A stretch of DNA of 64,000 nt from Treponema sp. (GCA_016294035.1 JAEDCT010000003.1:1-64000); one strand, 5' to 3'; numbered from the stretch's first letter, positions 52,080 to 61,227 are shown. A program made the numbers and translations. The notes: generated from the letters alone by a model not told the origin.

Positions 52080-53174
52080 TTGTCAATTCTCTGGGGTATT
52101 ATAGGTCTTGGATTTCTGGTATTCTTTCATGAAACAGGTCATTTTATTGCAGCAAGAATATTTGGAGTAAAGGTTAACGCTTTTTCTATAGGGATGGGAC
52201 CTGTTCTCCTTCACAAGACAATTAAAGGCACGGACTATCGTATCTCACTGATTCCTCTAGGCGGCTATTGTTCAATGAATGGTGAAAAGGATTTTCAGAA
52301 AGCAATCGAAGAAAACCTTGAAACAATTCCTGCAGAAAAGGATTCATTTTATGGAATACATCCATTAAAGAGACTATTGATTGCTTTTGCCGGACCATTT
52401 GCAAACTATCTGTTTTCATTTCTTGCATTCACGGTAATAGCACTTATTGGATACACATATTACAGTGCCGGAACCAGAATCACCCTTTCAAGCACAATTT
52501 CCTGCGCACGCGAAGCCGGCATTCAGGACTACGATGAAATTGTTTGTCTTGATTCAACAAAGGTAACAGATTTCAGTGAAATTGCATCATATATAGCAAC
52601 AAAGCCTGACCAGGACATTGTTTTTGAAGTATTGAGAAACGGAGAAACAAAACTAATAACAGTACATACAATGCTCGACAAAGAAACCGGAGCCGGACTT
52701 GTGGGAATTGTTTCTGACCCAAGCTCAAGATGCAAAAGAGAATATCCAAAGCACTCACTGGCAAGTTCTCTTTCAGAAGGCTTTCTTAAATCAAATGAAA
52801 TGGCACTGACTGCTCTCAAAAGCTTCAGAATTCTGTTCAAGGGAGTCAAGCTGACAAAGGCTTTGTCTGGTCCTGCAAGAATTACATCCATGCTGGGAGA
52901 CACAGTAAGCTCTTCATTCAAAACAGGTATGCATGAAGGCATAGTTGCCACGCTGGAATTTCTTTCCCTCATAAGCATTTCACTTTTCCTTACAAACCTT
53001 CTGCCGATTCCGGTTCTTGATGGAGGACTGATTCTTGTGGCATTGGTTGAATGGATCATAAGAAAAAAAATCAAGGCAAAAATTCTCTATTACATACAAC
53101 TTATTGGACTTACACTTGTTATATCAATAGGAGCATTTGCCATTTTTGGTGATATACTTTACTTTATTAGATAG
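52080..53174 (+). CDS. rseP: Site-2 zinc metalloprotease RseP
   Basis: A 364-residue inner-membrane protease that cleaves transmembrane segments of regulators or signal peptides. HExxH lies in VFFHETGHFIA (H17, E18, H21). One PDZ domain spans about residues 140-215 (CAREAGIQDYDEIVCLDSTK). The second active-site motif is LLPIPVLDGGLILV. Helices lie at both ends. The start is TTG at 52080, overlapping nothing and 8 nt after GGAGG; the preceding dxr stop abuts it. The family usually has two PDZ domains in E. coli; this one is shorter. Confidence 0.93.
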   Translation: MSILWGIIGLGFLVFFHETGHFIAARIFGVKVNAFSIGMGPVLLHKTIKGTDYRISLIPLGGYCSMNGEKDFQKAIEENLETIPAEKDSFYGIHPLKRLLIAFAGPFANYLFSFLAFTVIALIGYTYYSAGTRITLSSTISCAREAGIQDYDEIVCLDSTKVTDFSEIASYIATKPDQDIVFEVLRNGETKLITVHTMLDKETGAGLVGIVSDPSSRCKREYPKHSLASSLSEGFLKSNEMALTALKSFRILFKGVKLTKALSGPARITSMLGDTVSSSFKTGMHEGIVATLEFLSLISISLFLTNLLPIPVLDGGLILVALVEWIIRKKIKAKILYYIQLIGLTLVISIGAFAIFGDILYFIR

Positions 53175-53194
53175 AAATCTATCGAGGATATAAT

Positions 53195-55156
53195 ATGAAA
53201 AAACTAGTATTTTTAGCATGTTCAGTTTTTGCAGCCATGAACCTATGTGCTCAGACAACATCAACACAGGCTCATGATTCTATGGTAAGTGCTTTATGCA
53301 CTATGGAAACCTCAGATAAACTTAATGATTCATTCTATTCTGCCGGTGATGATGGTTTTCTCATAAAATGGGACGATAGCGGTATGGGTGACCACTATCA
53401 GATTTCCACAATGAAGATAAAGTCCATTTCACGAAATCCCTCTACAGGTGATGTTGCACTTTATGAAACAGACGGAGTTTCACTTCACAGAGTAACAGTA
53501 ATAAACTCGAAGACTTTTGCAAAAATATTTTCCCGCAGGTTTCCTGATCCTGTGACATCAATTTCATTCTCAGAAAAGGGAACATATCTTTTCGTAGGAT
53601 CCAACACAGCAAACGGAACTTACATTATCAACTCAAAGGATGGAAAGATTTACGTTAAACCGGATGATGTTTCCGGTGGTGTAACTTTTGCCCAGACTGG
53701 TGCATCAGAAAAAAGCGCTGTCATGTACTCAAAGAACGGATATATTTATTACTACGATCTTATCGGAAAGAAAAGAAAGACAAGATTTTCAACAGAAAAA
53801 AACCTTACCCAGGCAGTATTGTTTGGAAGCGGAAAAATGAACAATAGATTCATTGCAGGTGTTAAAGATGGATCAATTTACATTATTGATGCAACCAGCG
53901 GAACTACTCTTTCAACATACCCTGCAACAGACACATTCATTCTTTCTGCCAAGAACAAATCTGACCCAAACAAACAGGGCCTTTACTATATTACAAACGT
54001 TAACAGAAACTACAACCTCATGTGTATTGGAGAATCTGCACTGGAAAATCTTGTGCAGAAATCTGGAAACACTCAGCCTTCATTGATCAAGAAATTCACT
54101 GGCTTAAGAGGTGGAGAAACATTCACATCTGGAGCAAAGATTATCGGAAAGGTTATTCTTGGAACATCCCAGGGAAACATCTATACAATGACTGACGTTC
54201 CTGAATCAGAAATGTATTCACTTTTTGCCATGACAGAGAACATGTATGAGAAAATCAATGACATTGCAAAAGACAACACAGATTTCTTCTTCCTCACAGA
54301 CAAAATAATTTTCAGAACAAACTATGAGAAGAAAAACACAGAACAGGTTGCCGTTATTTCAGGATACACAAACATAGAGATTCAAAAGAACAACGCAATT
54401 CTCTGGTCAAAGGGAACAAGAAAAACAGTAGTTTCACTTGATATAACACAGAATGATTCAGTTCCAAAGAATCTATTCACACCAACTGCTCCAATGAATA
54501 CACTCAAGGTTTTTGATGACAGAATTGTATACACACAGGGATCAAGTTCTGTTGGTGTTTACAATATTACAAAGAAAACAAATTCTGAAGTATACACAGG
54601 AACTTCAATTCAGGATGCCGTTCTCATTGACAATAAAACAATATACGTTGCAAAAACAAAGACTGGAGACAAAGACTCTCCTGTAATCTCAGTCGACATT
54701 AACACACGCGAGACTCTCCCACTTCCATTCAAAGGAACCATTGCATTCTCACTCAGCTATGACTACAACAAGCCAGATTCAAAGGTTTATGGTATGTCAA
54801 TTATTTCAGGGAACGGAACAAACACTGAAGTTTTCGCTTATTCCCCAAAGGAAAAAATCTACGCTCCTCTTCTCCGTTACCCAGAAGAAGACACAAATGC
54901 TTTCACCGAAGTTCTGCTTCCTACACTGCTGACAAACATTGGCAAGAAGGAAGTCAGAAGCATTGATATTGATTCAAGAAAGGCTGTTATTCTCAAGCGA
55001 TCATCTGCAATGCCATCAAAGGCTGCTATTCTTAATGGGATGGTTGCAATCCTGAACACAAACGGAAGCATTACCTGGTATAAGATAAAGGACCAGAATA
55101 TTCTCGCTGACTGGTATCTTACAGTAGACGGACAGTGGATGGACCTCAAGAAATAA
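53195..55156 (+). CDS. Exported WD40/beta-propeller-like protein
   Basis: A 653-residue protein with signal peptide MKKLVFLACSVFAAMNLCAQ. The mature protein consists of repeated four-stranded blades (DSFYSAGDDGFLIKWDDSGM; ISFSEKGTYLFVGSNTANGT; RFIAGVKDGSIYIIDATSGT), consistent with one or two seven-bladed WD40-like propellers. No enzymatic motif is seen. GAGG precedes the ATG by 7 nt. It lies 20 nt after rseP and ends the rpsB operon. A periplasmic interaction platform is inferred. Confidence 0.75.
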   Translation: MKKLVFLACSVFAAMNLCAQTTSTQAHDSMVSALCTMETSDKLNDSFYSAGDDGFLIKWDDSGMGDHYQISTMKIKSISRNPSTGDVALYETDGVSLHRVTVINSKTFAKIFSRRFPDPVTSISFSEKGTYLFVGSNTANGTYIINSKDGKIYVKPDDVSGGVTFAQTGASEKSAVMYSKNGYIYYYDLIGKKRKTRFSTEKNLTQAVLFGSGKMNNRFIAGVKDGSIYIIDATSGTTLSTYPATDTFILSAKNKSDPNKQGLYYITNVNRNYNLMCIGESALENLVQKSGNTQPSLIKKFTGLRGGETFTSGAKIIGKVILGTSQGNIYTMTDVPESEMYSLFAMTENMYEKINDIAKDNTDFFFLTDKIIFRTNYEKKNTEQVAVISGYTNIEIQKNNAILWSKGTRKTVVSLDITQNDSVPKNLFTPTAPMNTLKVFDDRIVYTQGSSSVGVYNITKKTNSEVYTGTSIQDAVLIDNKTIYVAKTKTGDKDSPVISVDINTRETLPLPFKGTIAFSLSYDYNKPDSKVYGMSIISGNGTNTEVFAYSPKEKIYAPLLRYPEEDTNAFTEVLLPTLLTNIGKKEVRSIDIDSRKAVILKRSSAMPSKAAILNGMVAILNTNGSITWYKIKDQNILADWYLTVDGQWMDLKK

Positions 55157-55184
55157 TATAAATTCATAAAAACATTACAGACAT

Positions 55185-55233
55185 AAAAAAACCCTGGTTT
55201 TCACATAAAATGAATAAACCAGGGATTTTTTTT
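55185..55233. terminator. Bidirectional terminator
   Basis: CCCTGGTTT (55192-55200) pairs with AAACCAGGG (55216-55224), with T-runs on the outer side of both strands. It ends both the propeller gene and convergent glgA. Confidence 0.85.
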
Positions 55234-55256
55234 AACTGTTTATTATCTAAACAGTA

Positions 55257-56732
55257 TTAGATTCCACACCCGCGATAAAGAGCTTCTTTGTATACATCAA
55301 GATACTTTTGAGCAGCATCATCCCATGTGAAAGTCTTCTTCATTCCATTGAGCATCATTTTCTTGATATGATCCTTCTTGTTGTAATATGCCCAAACTGC
55401 CCATCCAACTGTGTCATAAATAGCACGAGGGGTAAGCTGATCAAATACAAATCCACTTCCATCACCAGTTTCCTGATTGTAGTTATCAACAGTATCTGCA
55501 AGACCACCAGTTCTACGAACAATTGGAAGAGTTCCATAAAGCATTGAATAAATCTGATTCAATCCGCATGGCTCATACTTTGACGGCATAAGGAAGAAAT
55601 CACTGCCGGCTTCAATAAGATGGCTCAAGGCATCATCATATCCGATATAAGCTCTCAAGTTAGGAAGCTTAGCCTGAAGTGAGCGAATCTCGTTTTCACA
55701 CCAAGACTCACCGCTTCCAAGAATTGCAAACTGTACCTTCATATCCTGGCAAATCTGGTAAATTGATCCGTAGGTTGGAGCAAAGATTTCTGCAATACCC
55801 TTCTGATCAACCAGTCTTGTGACAATACCAACAACAGGAATATCAGGATTAACTTCAAGACCCATTCTTTTCTGGAGTTCAGCCTTACATACAGCCTTAC
55901 CCTTCAAATCCTTCGAACTATAGTTGGCAGGAATCTTCTTGTCAATTTCAGGATTCCACTGACTAACATCAGCACCATTGAGGATTCCACAAATAACATC
56001 ACTTCGCACTCTCAAAAGTCCATCCATTCCAAAACCACCATCCGGGGTCTGAATTTCATGTGCATAGGTTGGTGAAACAGTTGTAATCATGTCTGCACAT
56101 GAAACACCCGCCTGCAGGAAGTTAATTCCACCATTGTGTTCAAATCCAGCACCATAATAAAGTCCCCAGTCAATTCCAAGTGCAGGGAATGAATCCTTTG
56201 AATACTGCCCCTGATATCCCTGGTTATGGATTGTCAGAACAGATGCAGTCTTTTCAAAACCACAGTATCTGCACACATGCTTAAGCAAAACTGGGGCAAG
56301 ACAAGATGACCAGTCATGGCAATGGATGATATCAGGATACCAGTCAAGCTTGCGGCACAACTGAAAAGCTCCATGACAAAGAACTGCAAATCTGTATGGA
56401 TTATCATGAAAATCAGTTTCACCAGGAACTCCATATACACCGTCACGTCCGTAACACTGCTCGTGATCAATAAAATAAACAGGAAGCGTGTCACACCCCG
56501 GCATTTTTGTCTCATACACAGCAGACCATGTTTCAACCTGACCCGCAGCAATTGCCATTGGTCCTGAAAGATGATTAAGTTTGCTTCGATCAATTTTATA
56601 ATAGCGTGGCATTACAATTCGAACATCGTGTCCCATCTTTACGAGCTGAATTGAAAGAGCACTAACCATATCTGCAAGTCCACCTGTCTTTGCAAATGGA
56701 ACAACTTCAGAACTTACCATCAAAATTTTCAT
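55257..56732 (-). CDS. glgA: Glycogen synthase
   Basis: A 491-residue GT5 enzyme that adds glucose from ADP-glucose to glycogen. MKILMVSSEVVPFAKTGGLA holds the ADP-glucose-binding KTGGLAD. The catalytic histidine region HCHDWSSCL, TIHNQGYQGQYS, and the C-terminal lobe SKYEPCGLNQIYSMLYGTLP with the conserved glutamate are present. GGAGG lies 6 nt upstream. No other glg genes are adjacent; an aminotransferase gene lies upstream on the same strand. Confidence 0.94.
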   Translation of the reverse strand: MKILMVSSEVVPFAKTGGLADMVSALSIQLVKMGHDVRIVMPRYYKIDRSKLNHLSGPMAIAAGQVETWSAVYETKMPGCDTLPVYFIDHEQCYGRDGVYGVPGETDFHDNPYRFAVLCHGAFQLCRKLDWYPDIIHCHDWSSCLAPVLLKHVCRYCGFEKTASVLTIHNQGYQGQYSKDSFPALGIDWGLYYGAGFEHNGGINFLQAGVSCADMITTVSPTYAHEIQTPDGGFGMDGLLRVRSDVICGILNGADVSQWNPEIDKKIPANYSSKDLKGKAVCKAELQKRMGLEVNPDIPVVGIVTRLVDQKGIAEIFAPTYGSIYQICQDMKVQFAILGSGESWCENEIRSLQAKLPNLRAYIGYDDALSHLIEAGSDFFLMPSKYEPCGLNQIYSMLYGTLPIVRRTGGLADTVDNYNQETGDGSGFVFDQLTPRAIYDTVGWAVWAYYNKKDHIKKMMLNGMKKTFTWDDAAQKYLDVYKEALYRGCGI

Positions 56733-56778
56733 ATTATCCTCCGTATTCTTTATTTTTCCAGTTAAAAACTATATCAAT

Positions 56779-57981
56779 CTATTTATTCAAATCCTTCATA
56801 GCCTGAATAAATGCCTTACGTGAATTCTCAATGCACTTCTCACTCACACAATAGGCAAGCCTTACCCATCCCTTTCCCGCAAATCCTCCACCGGGAGCGC
56901 ACAAGATAAAGTATTTTTTTAGATAATCACAGAAAGCCATGTCATCACCATTAAAACAATCCGGAGCCTTACACCACATATAGAAAGCTCCTTCAGGAAC
57001 AACATGCACAATACCAGCCTCGTCAAGAATATTCATGAGGGAATTACGCCTTTTTTCGTACAAAGAATAATCAACCTTTGCATCCCAAACTTCTGTCACC
57101 ACCCTCTGGAAAAATGCAGGGGCATTAACAAAACCAAGGATTCTTGTTGTGAAAATACAGGCAGCAACAACATCATCCTTGTCTGGACAGGCAGGATTAA
57201 CACAGATATAACCAATTCTTTCACCAGGAAGACTCAAATTTTTTGCAAAGGAAGTCACAACAATTGCTGAGTCATAAAACGGGAATGTTGGAGAAACAGA
57301 CTTTCCATCATAGGAAATTGCACGATATGGTTCATCGCAAATTAGATATGGTTTCCTGCCGGATTTTTTTCCGTGTTCTTCAAGAACAATTGCCAGTGCT
57401 TTGATTTCCTCAGTCGAATAAATTCTACCGGTAGGATTGTTTGGAGTATTGATCAAAACAGCAGCAGTCTTATCTGTAAGTGCAAGTCTTATAGCGTCAA
57501 TATCAAGAGAAAAATCAGCCTTAGTAGGAACTTCAATAAGATTTCCACCCGAATTCTTTGCATAGTGCCTGTATTCCGGGAAAAAAGGTGCAGGAACAAC
57601 AATATTGTCTCCTTCATTAAGCAATGCCTTGCAAACACAATTCAAGGCCGCCGCAGCACCTACACTCATTACAACACAATCACCAGAAATTTCAACACCC
57701 TGCTCCAATGAAGTTTTTCTTGCCATGGCATCCCTTGCAAAAGCAAATCCCGCATTAGGCATATAACCATGGAAGTTAGTCTCTCCGGCTCTTTCTGCAA
57801 GTTTTTTCATAGTTTCCTGAACTTCTTTCGGCGGATTCAAATCAGGATTTCCGATAGAAAAATCAAATACATTGTCCGCCCCATGAACAGCTTTCAATGC
57901 CATTCCTTCCTCAAACATTTTTCTGATGACTCCAGCTGACTTGGAAGACATGGTTTCCTTAATATACTTTGAAATGGCCAT
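56779..57981 (-). CDS. Class I/II PLP-dependent aminotransferase
   Basis: A 400-residue aminotransferase of fold type I. DFSIGNPDLNPPKEVQETMK, NFHGYMPNAGFAFARDAMAR, the NTPNNPTGRIYS motif, CDEPYRAISYDG and the PLP lysine in SFAKNLSLPGERIGY are in order. It belongs to the AspC/AlaT-like group, in which substrate (aspartate, alanine or other) cannot be read from sequence alone. GAGG precedes the ATG by 7 nt. The 46-bp gap to glgA has no terminator, so the two may be co-transcribed. Confidence 0.88.
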   Translation of the reverse strand: MAISKYIKETMSSKSAGVIRKMFEEGMALKAVHGADNVFDFSIGNPDLNPPKEVQETMKKLAERAGETNFHGYMPNAGFAFARDAMARKTSLEQGVEISGDCVVMSVGAAAALNCVCKALLNEGDNIVVPAPFFPEYRHYAKNSGGNLIEVPTKADFSLDIDAIRLALTDKTAAVLINTPNNPTGRIYSTEEIKALAIVLEEHGKKSGRKPYLICDEPYRAISYDGKSVSPTFPFYDSAIVVTSFAKNLSLPGERIGYICVNPACPDKDDVVAACIFTTRILGFVNAPAFFQRVVTEVWDAKVDYSLYEKRRNSLMNILDEAGIVHVVPEGAFYMWCKAPDCFNGDDMAFCDYLKKYFILCAPGGGFAGKGWVRLAYCVSEKCIENSRKAFIQAMKDLNK

Positions 57982-58117
57982 TTATTTCCTCGCAAAATTA
58001 TAAAAAGCTAAAAATTTTCAATATATATAATTGATTATATCACCGATTTTTCAAATTCACAATTTAATAATAATCTCAACTTTTTTATATTTTTTTTATT
58101 TTTTTTGATTTTTTCTA

Positions 58118-58146
58118 TTGACACAAATATGATAATTCTATAATAT
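58118..58146 (+). promoter_or_regulatory. Promoter of the tRNA-Thr/Tyr operon
   Basis: TTGACA (58118-58123), 17-nt spacer, TAATAT (58141-58146); an overlapping TATAAT at 58139 has 15-nt spacing. The tRNA-Thr begins 25 nt downstream. Confidence 0.7.
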
Positions 58147-58171
58147 CTAGACATCAACTAAACGTTGACTT

Positions 58172-58244
58172 GCTGCTTTAGCTCAGTTGGTAGAGCACGT
58201 GATTTGTAATCTCGGGGTCGTGGGTCCAAGTCCTACAAGCAGCT
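58172..58244 (+). tRNA. tRNA-Thr (TGT), atypical T loop
   Basis: A 73-nt cloverleaf with perfect acceptor GCTGCTT/AAGCAGC and discriminator T. The anticodon loop TTTGTAA gives TGT. The anticodon stem CGTGA/TCTCG has one U-U mismatch, and the T loop is TCCAAGT instead of the near-universal TTC-A pattern. It may be a diverged functional tRNA or a decaying copy. CCA is not encoded. Confidence 0.85.
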
Positions 58245-58251
58245 ATTCTCA

Positions 58252-58333
58252 GGGGAGGTCGTATAGTGGTCAATTACATCGGACTGTAAATCCGACGGCT
58301 CCGCCTTCGAAGGTTCGAATCCTTCTCTCCCCA
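58252..58333 (+). tRNA. tRNA-Tyr (GTA)
   Basis: An 82-nt class II tRNA with a long variable arm. Acceptor GGGGAGG/TCTCCCC has one G-U pair, and the discriminator is A. The anticodon loop CTGTAAA on TCGGA/TCCGA gives GTA; the T loop is TTCGAAT. It lies 7 nt after tRNA-Thr. Its 3-prime end is duplicated downstream. Confidence 0.95.
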
Positions 58334-58345
58334 CTATACTAATAC

Positions 58346-58375
58346 AAGTTCTTGTTAAGGCAAGAACTTTTTTTT
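58346..58375 (+). terminator. Terminator after tRNA-Tyr
   Basis: AAGTTCTTG (58346-58354) pairs perfectly with CAAGAACTT (58361-58369), followed by T. A second copy lies at 58501-58529. Confidence 0.85.
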
Positions 58376-58500
58376 ATTTTAAACAGACAAACAGAATCTG
58401 GTATTAGAAGGATTCGAAGCCCCAAAATCGCGACCAGGTGGGAGCAATTTTGGGGAGCGGCCTGAAAGGCGAATCCTTCTCTCCCCACTATACATAAATG

Positions 58501-58529
58501 AGTTCTTGTTCCAACAAGAACTTTTTTTT
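58501..58529 (+). terminator. Second copy of the tRNA-Tyr terminator
   Basis: AGTTCTTGTT (58501-58510) pairs perfectly over 10 bp with AACAAGAACT (58513-58522) and is followed by T. It is part of the tail duplication. Confidence 0.8.
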
Positions 58530-58601
58530 ATTTTAAACAGAAAAACAGAATCTGATATTTGAAGGATTCGAACCTGACGACTCAACTTCAATATAAAACC
58601 G

Positions 58602-58630
58602 TTGATTACTTATTGTTTTGCGTATAAAAT
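58602..58630 (+). promoter_or_regulatory. LRR gene promoter, predicted leaderless
   Basis: TTGATT (58602-58607), 17-nt spacer, TAAAAT (58625-58630), then 7 nt to the ATG at 58638. No SD is present. Confidence 0.7.
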
Positions 58631-58637
58631 GATTTCC

Positions 58638-59411
58638 ATGAAAAGATTTATTTTGACTCTATTGTGTTTTTTGTGCTTTGGCATTGCATTTGGCAATGAA
58701 CCATCTGTTGTTTCCGGTGATTATATTATTGATGACTGGAAGATCTATATATCTGAAGAAGGAAACATTTCCATCAAGGAATATAAAGGTTCCAGTGAAA
58801 ATGTTGCAATCCCGGATAACTTTGACGGATTTCCTGTTGTTTCCATTGGACAAAATGCATTCCTGAAGAAAGATGTTGTATCTGTTACAATTCCTGATTC
58901 TGTAACTTATATCGGCTACAGTGCTTTTAATTCATGCCCTAAGCTTAAATCTGTTGAGATTGGTAAAAGTGTGGAAACTATTTCAGGGTATGCATTTAGT
59001 TGGTGCGAGAGTCTAGAAAAAATTGTAATTCCGGATTCCGTAAAAAAAATCAAAGAATATGCATTTTATCTATGCGTAAGTTTAACATCAGTTGACTTTG
59101 GAAATTCCCTGGAAAAAATTGAAAATAATGCTTTTGACAACTGTTCAAGCTTAACATCAGTTGTAATACCTGATTCTGTAAAAGATATTCAAAATTATGC
59201 ATTTTCAGGTTGTTATGACCTTACAGATTTTACAATCGGTAAATCAGTGTTAAGTTTTGATTATTCACGAATAATTAATAAGGATACGCTTCATACCATA
59301 ACACTGAAAAATGCAGGCACAGACTTAATTAACGTTCCTTCCAGTGTACAGGTAATCAAACCTAAGGCAAAATCTCTTAGAGAACAAATGCAGGAAAGAA
59401 ACGATAAATAA
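58638..59411 (+). CDS. Exported BspA-type leucine-rich-repeat protein
   Basis: A 257-residue exported protein. The signal peptide MKRFILTLLCFLCFGIAFG is followed by about six BspA-like repeats of 23 residues (VTIPDSVTYIGYSAFNSCPK; VEIGKSVETISGYAFSWCES; IVIPDSVKKIKEYAFYLCVS), each with the I-x-x-x-A-F-x-x-C pattern. Such proteins are common in treponemes and bind host or bacterial surfaces. A basic C-terminal tail follows. The ATG at 58638 is chosen because earlier in-frame codons overlap the promoter. A terminator follows at 59427. Confidence 0.88.
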   Translation: MKRFILTLLCFLCFGIAFGNEPSVVSGDYIIDDWKIYISEEGNISIKEYKGSSENVAIPDNFDGFPVVSIGQNAFLKKDVVSVTIPDSVTYIGYSAFNSCPKLKSVEIGKSVETISGYAFSWCESLEKIVIPDSVKKIKEYAFYLCVSLTSVDFGNSLEKIENNAFDNCSSLTSVVIPDSVKDIQNYAFSGCYDLTDFTIGKSVLSFDYSRIINKDTLHTITLKNAGTDLINVPSSVQVIKPKAKSLREQMQERNDK

Positions 59412-59426
59412 TAAAATTCTAACTTG

Positions 59427-59454
59427 AAACCGGGTCTTTTAGGTCCGGTTTTTT
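59427..59454 (+). terminator. Terminator after the LRR gene
   Basis: AAACCGG (59427-59433) pairs with CCGGTTT (59445-59451), followed by T. Confidence 0.75.
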
Positions 59455-59561
59455 ATGTCCTGCCAGTAAACTAGACAATTAAAATAAAGCAGACACAAAA
59501 TATAACATTTTGATATTTCTAATATCATAATAAAACTAAAACTTTTCCTACGGCACATTCC

Positions 59562-61157
59562 ATGATAAAATCTTATTATAAGATGAATAATGGTCAAATA
59601 TATGCCGTCATGGCATTTTCCAGCTTATTTCAAATCTTACTCATCATGAACAGATCCCTTGACAAGAATTTCAAGGACCAGATTGACCGTCCGTTTCTCA
59701 AGCTCCTTGTTTTATATGTTCTGTACTGCCTCATTGACGGATTATGGGGAATCTGCGATTCAAGATCCCCAATCATATCTCAATTTTTTTTCAACGCAGT
59801 TACCTACGGATTTCATAGTCTTTGTGCTCTAAGTGCCTTCTTCTGGTTTGGATACATGATGTCATACATGGGCATCAGTGGAAAGAAAAGGACAATACTC
59901 AACATTGCAAGATTTATCCTGATATTGTGTCAGTTTCTGATGATAGGATCAAACATATTCACTCACGAGGGATTCTATTTCAACGAAAAACTGAACTATG
60001 AAACAGGCTACTTAAGATCATACATGTATTTAGCCCAGTTCATATACTATGCAATTATTCTGGGGTTATCCGGAATAGAACTACTTGCTTCAAAGGACAA
60101 GCAAAGCAAAAGAAAGATAAAGCACGTCATTCTCTTCTCTCTGGTCCCGCTGTTTTTTGGAATACTACAATTCCTGTATTACAACGTTGCTATGTATTCA
60201 ATAGGATTTGCCATAACAGCCTTCATACTATATGCATTCAATATTATCAACATCAGGGAAAAAAACCTCAAGGAAAAAGCTGAAAAATCCAAGATTGACT
60301 CCCTTTATGATTCTCTTACAGGATTATACAATCGAAGGGCATTTGAATCAGACAAATCAAAATTAAATGACTTGAATGGCGAAGAATACATTACCGTTTT
60401 CTTGATGGATTTGAATGAGCTCAAGAAAACAAATGATGACCAGGGACATGAAGCTGGTGATGAACTGATTGTTGGAGCCGCCCAATGCATAAAGCAGACT
60501 TTTGGAAGCTATGGAACAATATACAGAATCGGTGGTGATGAATTTGCGGCCATACTGTATGTTCATCCGGAGAAAATCCAGGAGCTGACAGACGACTTTG
60601 ATAACGTTCTGCTAAAATGGAAAGGAAAAAACATATCTGAAATTCACATTTCATACGGATATGCAAATAAGATGGAAATTCCTTCAAACAGCATCACAAA
60701 ACTACTTCAAGTTGCTGATGAAAGAATGTACAAGAGCAAGGCTGAATATTATTCCAACAAAGGAATTGACAGGCGTGGCCAGGCAGAAGCATTTAGCGTA
60801 ATGTGCAAAATGTACAAAAAAATTCTCAAAATAAACCTCACAAAGGATATGTTCCAGATTTTTACCATGGACAACACGGAAAAAAACGAGGATATGGGAT
60901 TCTCCAGCAAAATATCAGAATGGCTGGAAGGATTTGCAAAGACCGGGCAAGTTCATCCAGATGATCTTGAAGACTATCTGCAAAAAACAAACATAACCTA
61001 CCTGAAGAATTATTTTGAAAACGGGAACATACTTCTGGACATATCATACAAGCGGAAATGCCAGGAGGGTTTTATAAACTGCATGATGGAAATTACTCCT
61101 GCCGGCGACTACTCAAGCACAAATCAGTCCCTGTTTCTTTACGTAAAACTTATATAG
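59562..61157 (+). CDS. Membrane diguanylate cyclase (GGDEF) with C-terminal extension
   Basis: A 531-residue protein predicted to make cyclic di-GMP. About seven hydrophobic helices fill residues 13-230. The GGDEF domain (about 248-405) shows DSLTGLYNRRAFE, MDLNELKKTNDDQGHEAGDE and the intact active site RIGGDEF (GGDEF at 324-328). No RxxD inhibitory site precedes it. The last 120 residues form an extra domain I do not recognise. The start is uncertain: ATG 59562 or ATG 59583, neither with an SD. It pairs functionally with the HD-GYP protein at 37548. Confidence 0.88.
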   Translation: MIKSYYKMNNGQIYAVMAFSSLFQILLIMNRSLDKNFKDQIDRPFLKLLVLYVLYCLIDGLWGICDSRSPIISQFFFNAVTYGFHSLCALSAFFWFGYMMSYMGISGKKRTILNIARFILILCQFLMIGSNIFTHEGFYFNEKLNYETGYLRSYMYLAQFIYYAIILGLSGIELLASKDKQSKRKIKHVILFSLVPLFFGILQFLYYNVAMYSIGFAITAFILYAFNIINIREKNLKEKAEKSKIDSLYDSLTGLYNRRAFESDKSKLNDLNGEEYITVFLMDLNELKKTNDDQGHEAGDELIVGAAQCIKQTFGSYGTIYRIGGDEFAAILYVHPEKIQELTDDFDNVLLKWKGKNISEIHISYGYANKMEIPSNSITKLLQVADERMYKSKAEYYSNKGIDRRGQAEAFSVMCKMYKKILKINLTKDMFQIFTMDNTEKNEDMGFSSKISEWLEGFAKTGQVHPDDLEDYLQKTNITYLKNYFENGNILLDISYKRKCQEGFINCMMEITPAGDYSSTNQSLFLYVKLI

Positions 61158-61227
61158 CATAAATTTATCATTAAATAATTGCCTGATTATTTTTGATTAA
61201 AATATGGTGATTATTGGAATCTTGTGT

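Larger units (their letters stand above)
58316..58573 (+). repeat. Tandem duplication of the tRNA-Tyr tail and terminator
   Basis: The last 18 nt of tRNA-Tyr plus 6 nt (58316-58339) recur exactly at 58470-58493. Each copy is followed by a near-identical terminator hairpin (58346-58375 and 58501-58529), a shared A-rich stretch, and GAAGGATTCG, the inverse of the copy start. Between the units is a 9-bp hairpin CCCCAAAAT/ATTTTGGGG (about 58420-58455). The tRNA-end direct repeats look like attachment-site remnants. A slippage duplication is the alternative. No gene is supported here. Confidence 0.7.

Noticed and set aside
58379..58591. A 70-codon open frame on the minus strand in the tRNA-Tyr tail repeat
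   Set aside because: It is made of duplicated tRNA and terminator sequence, so it is not a credible gene.
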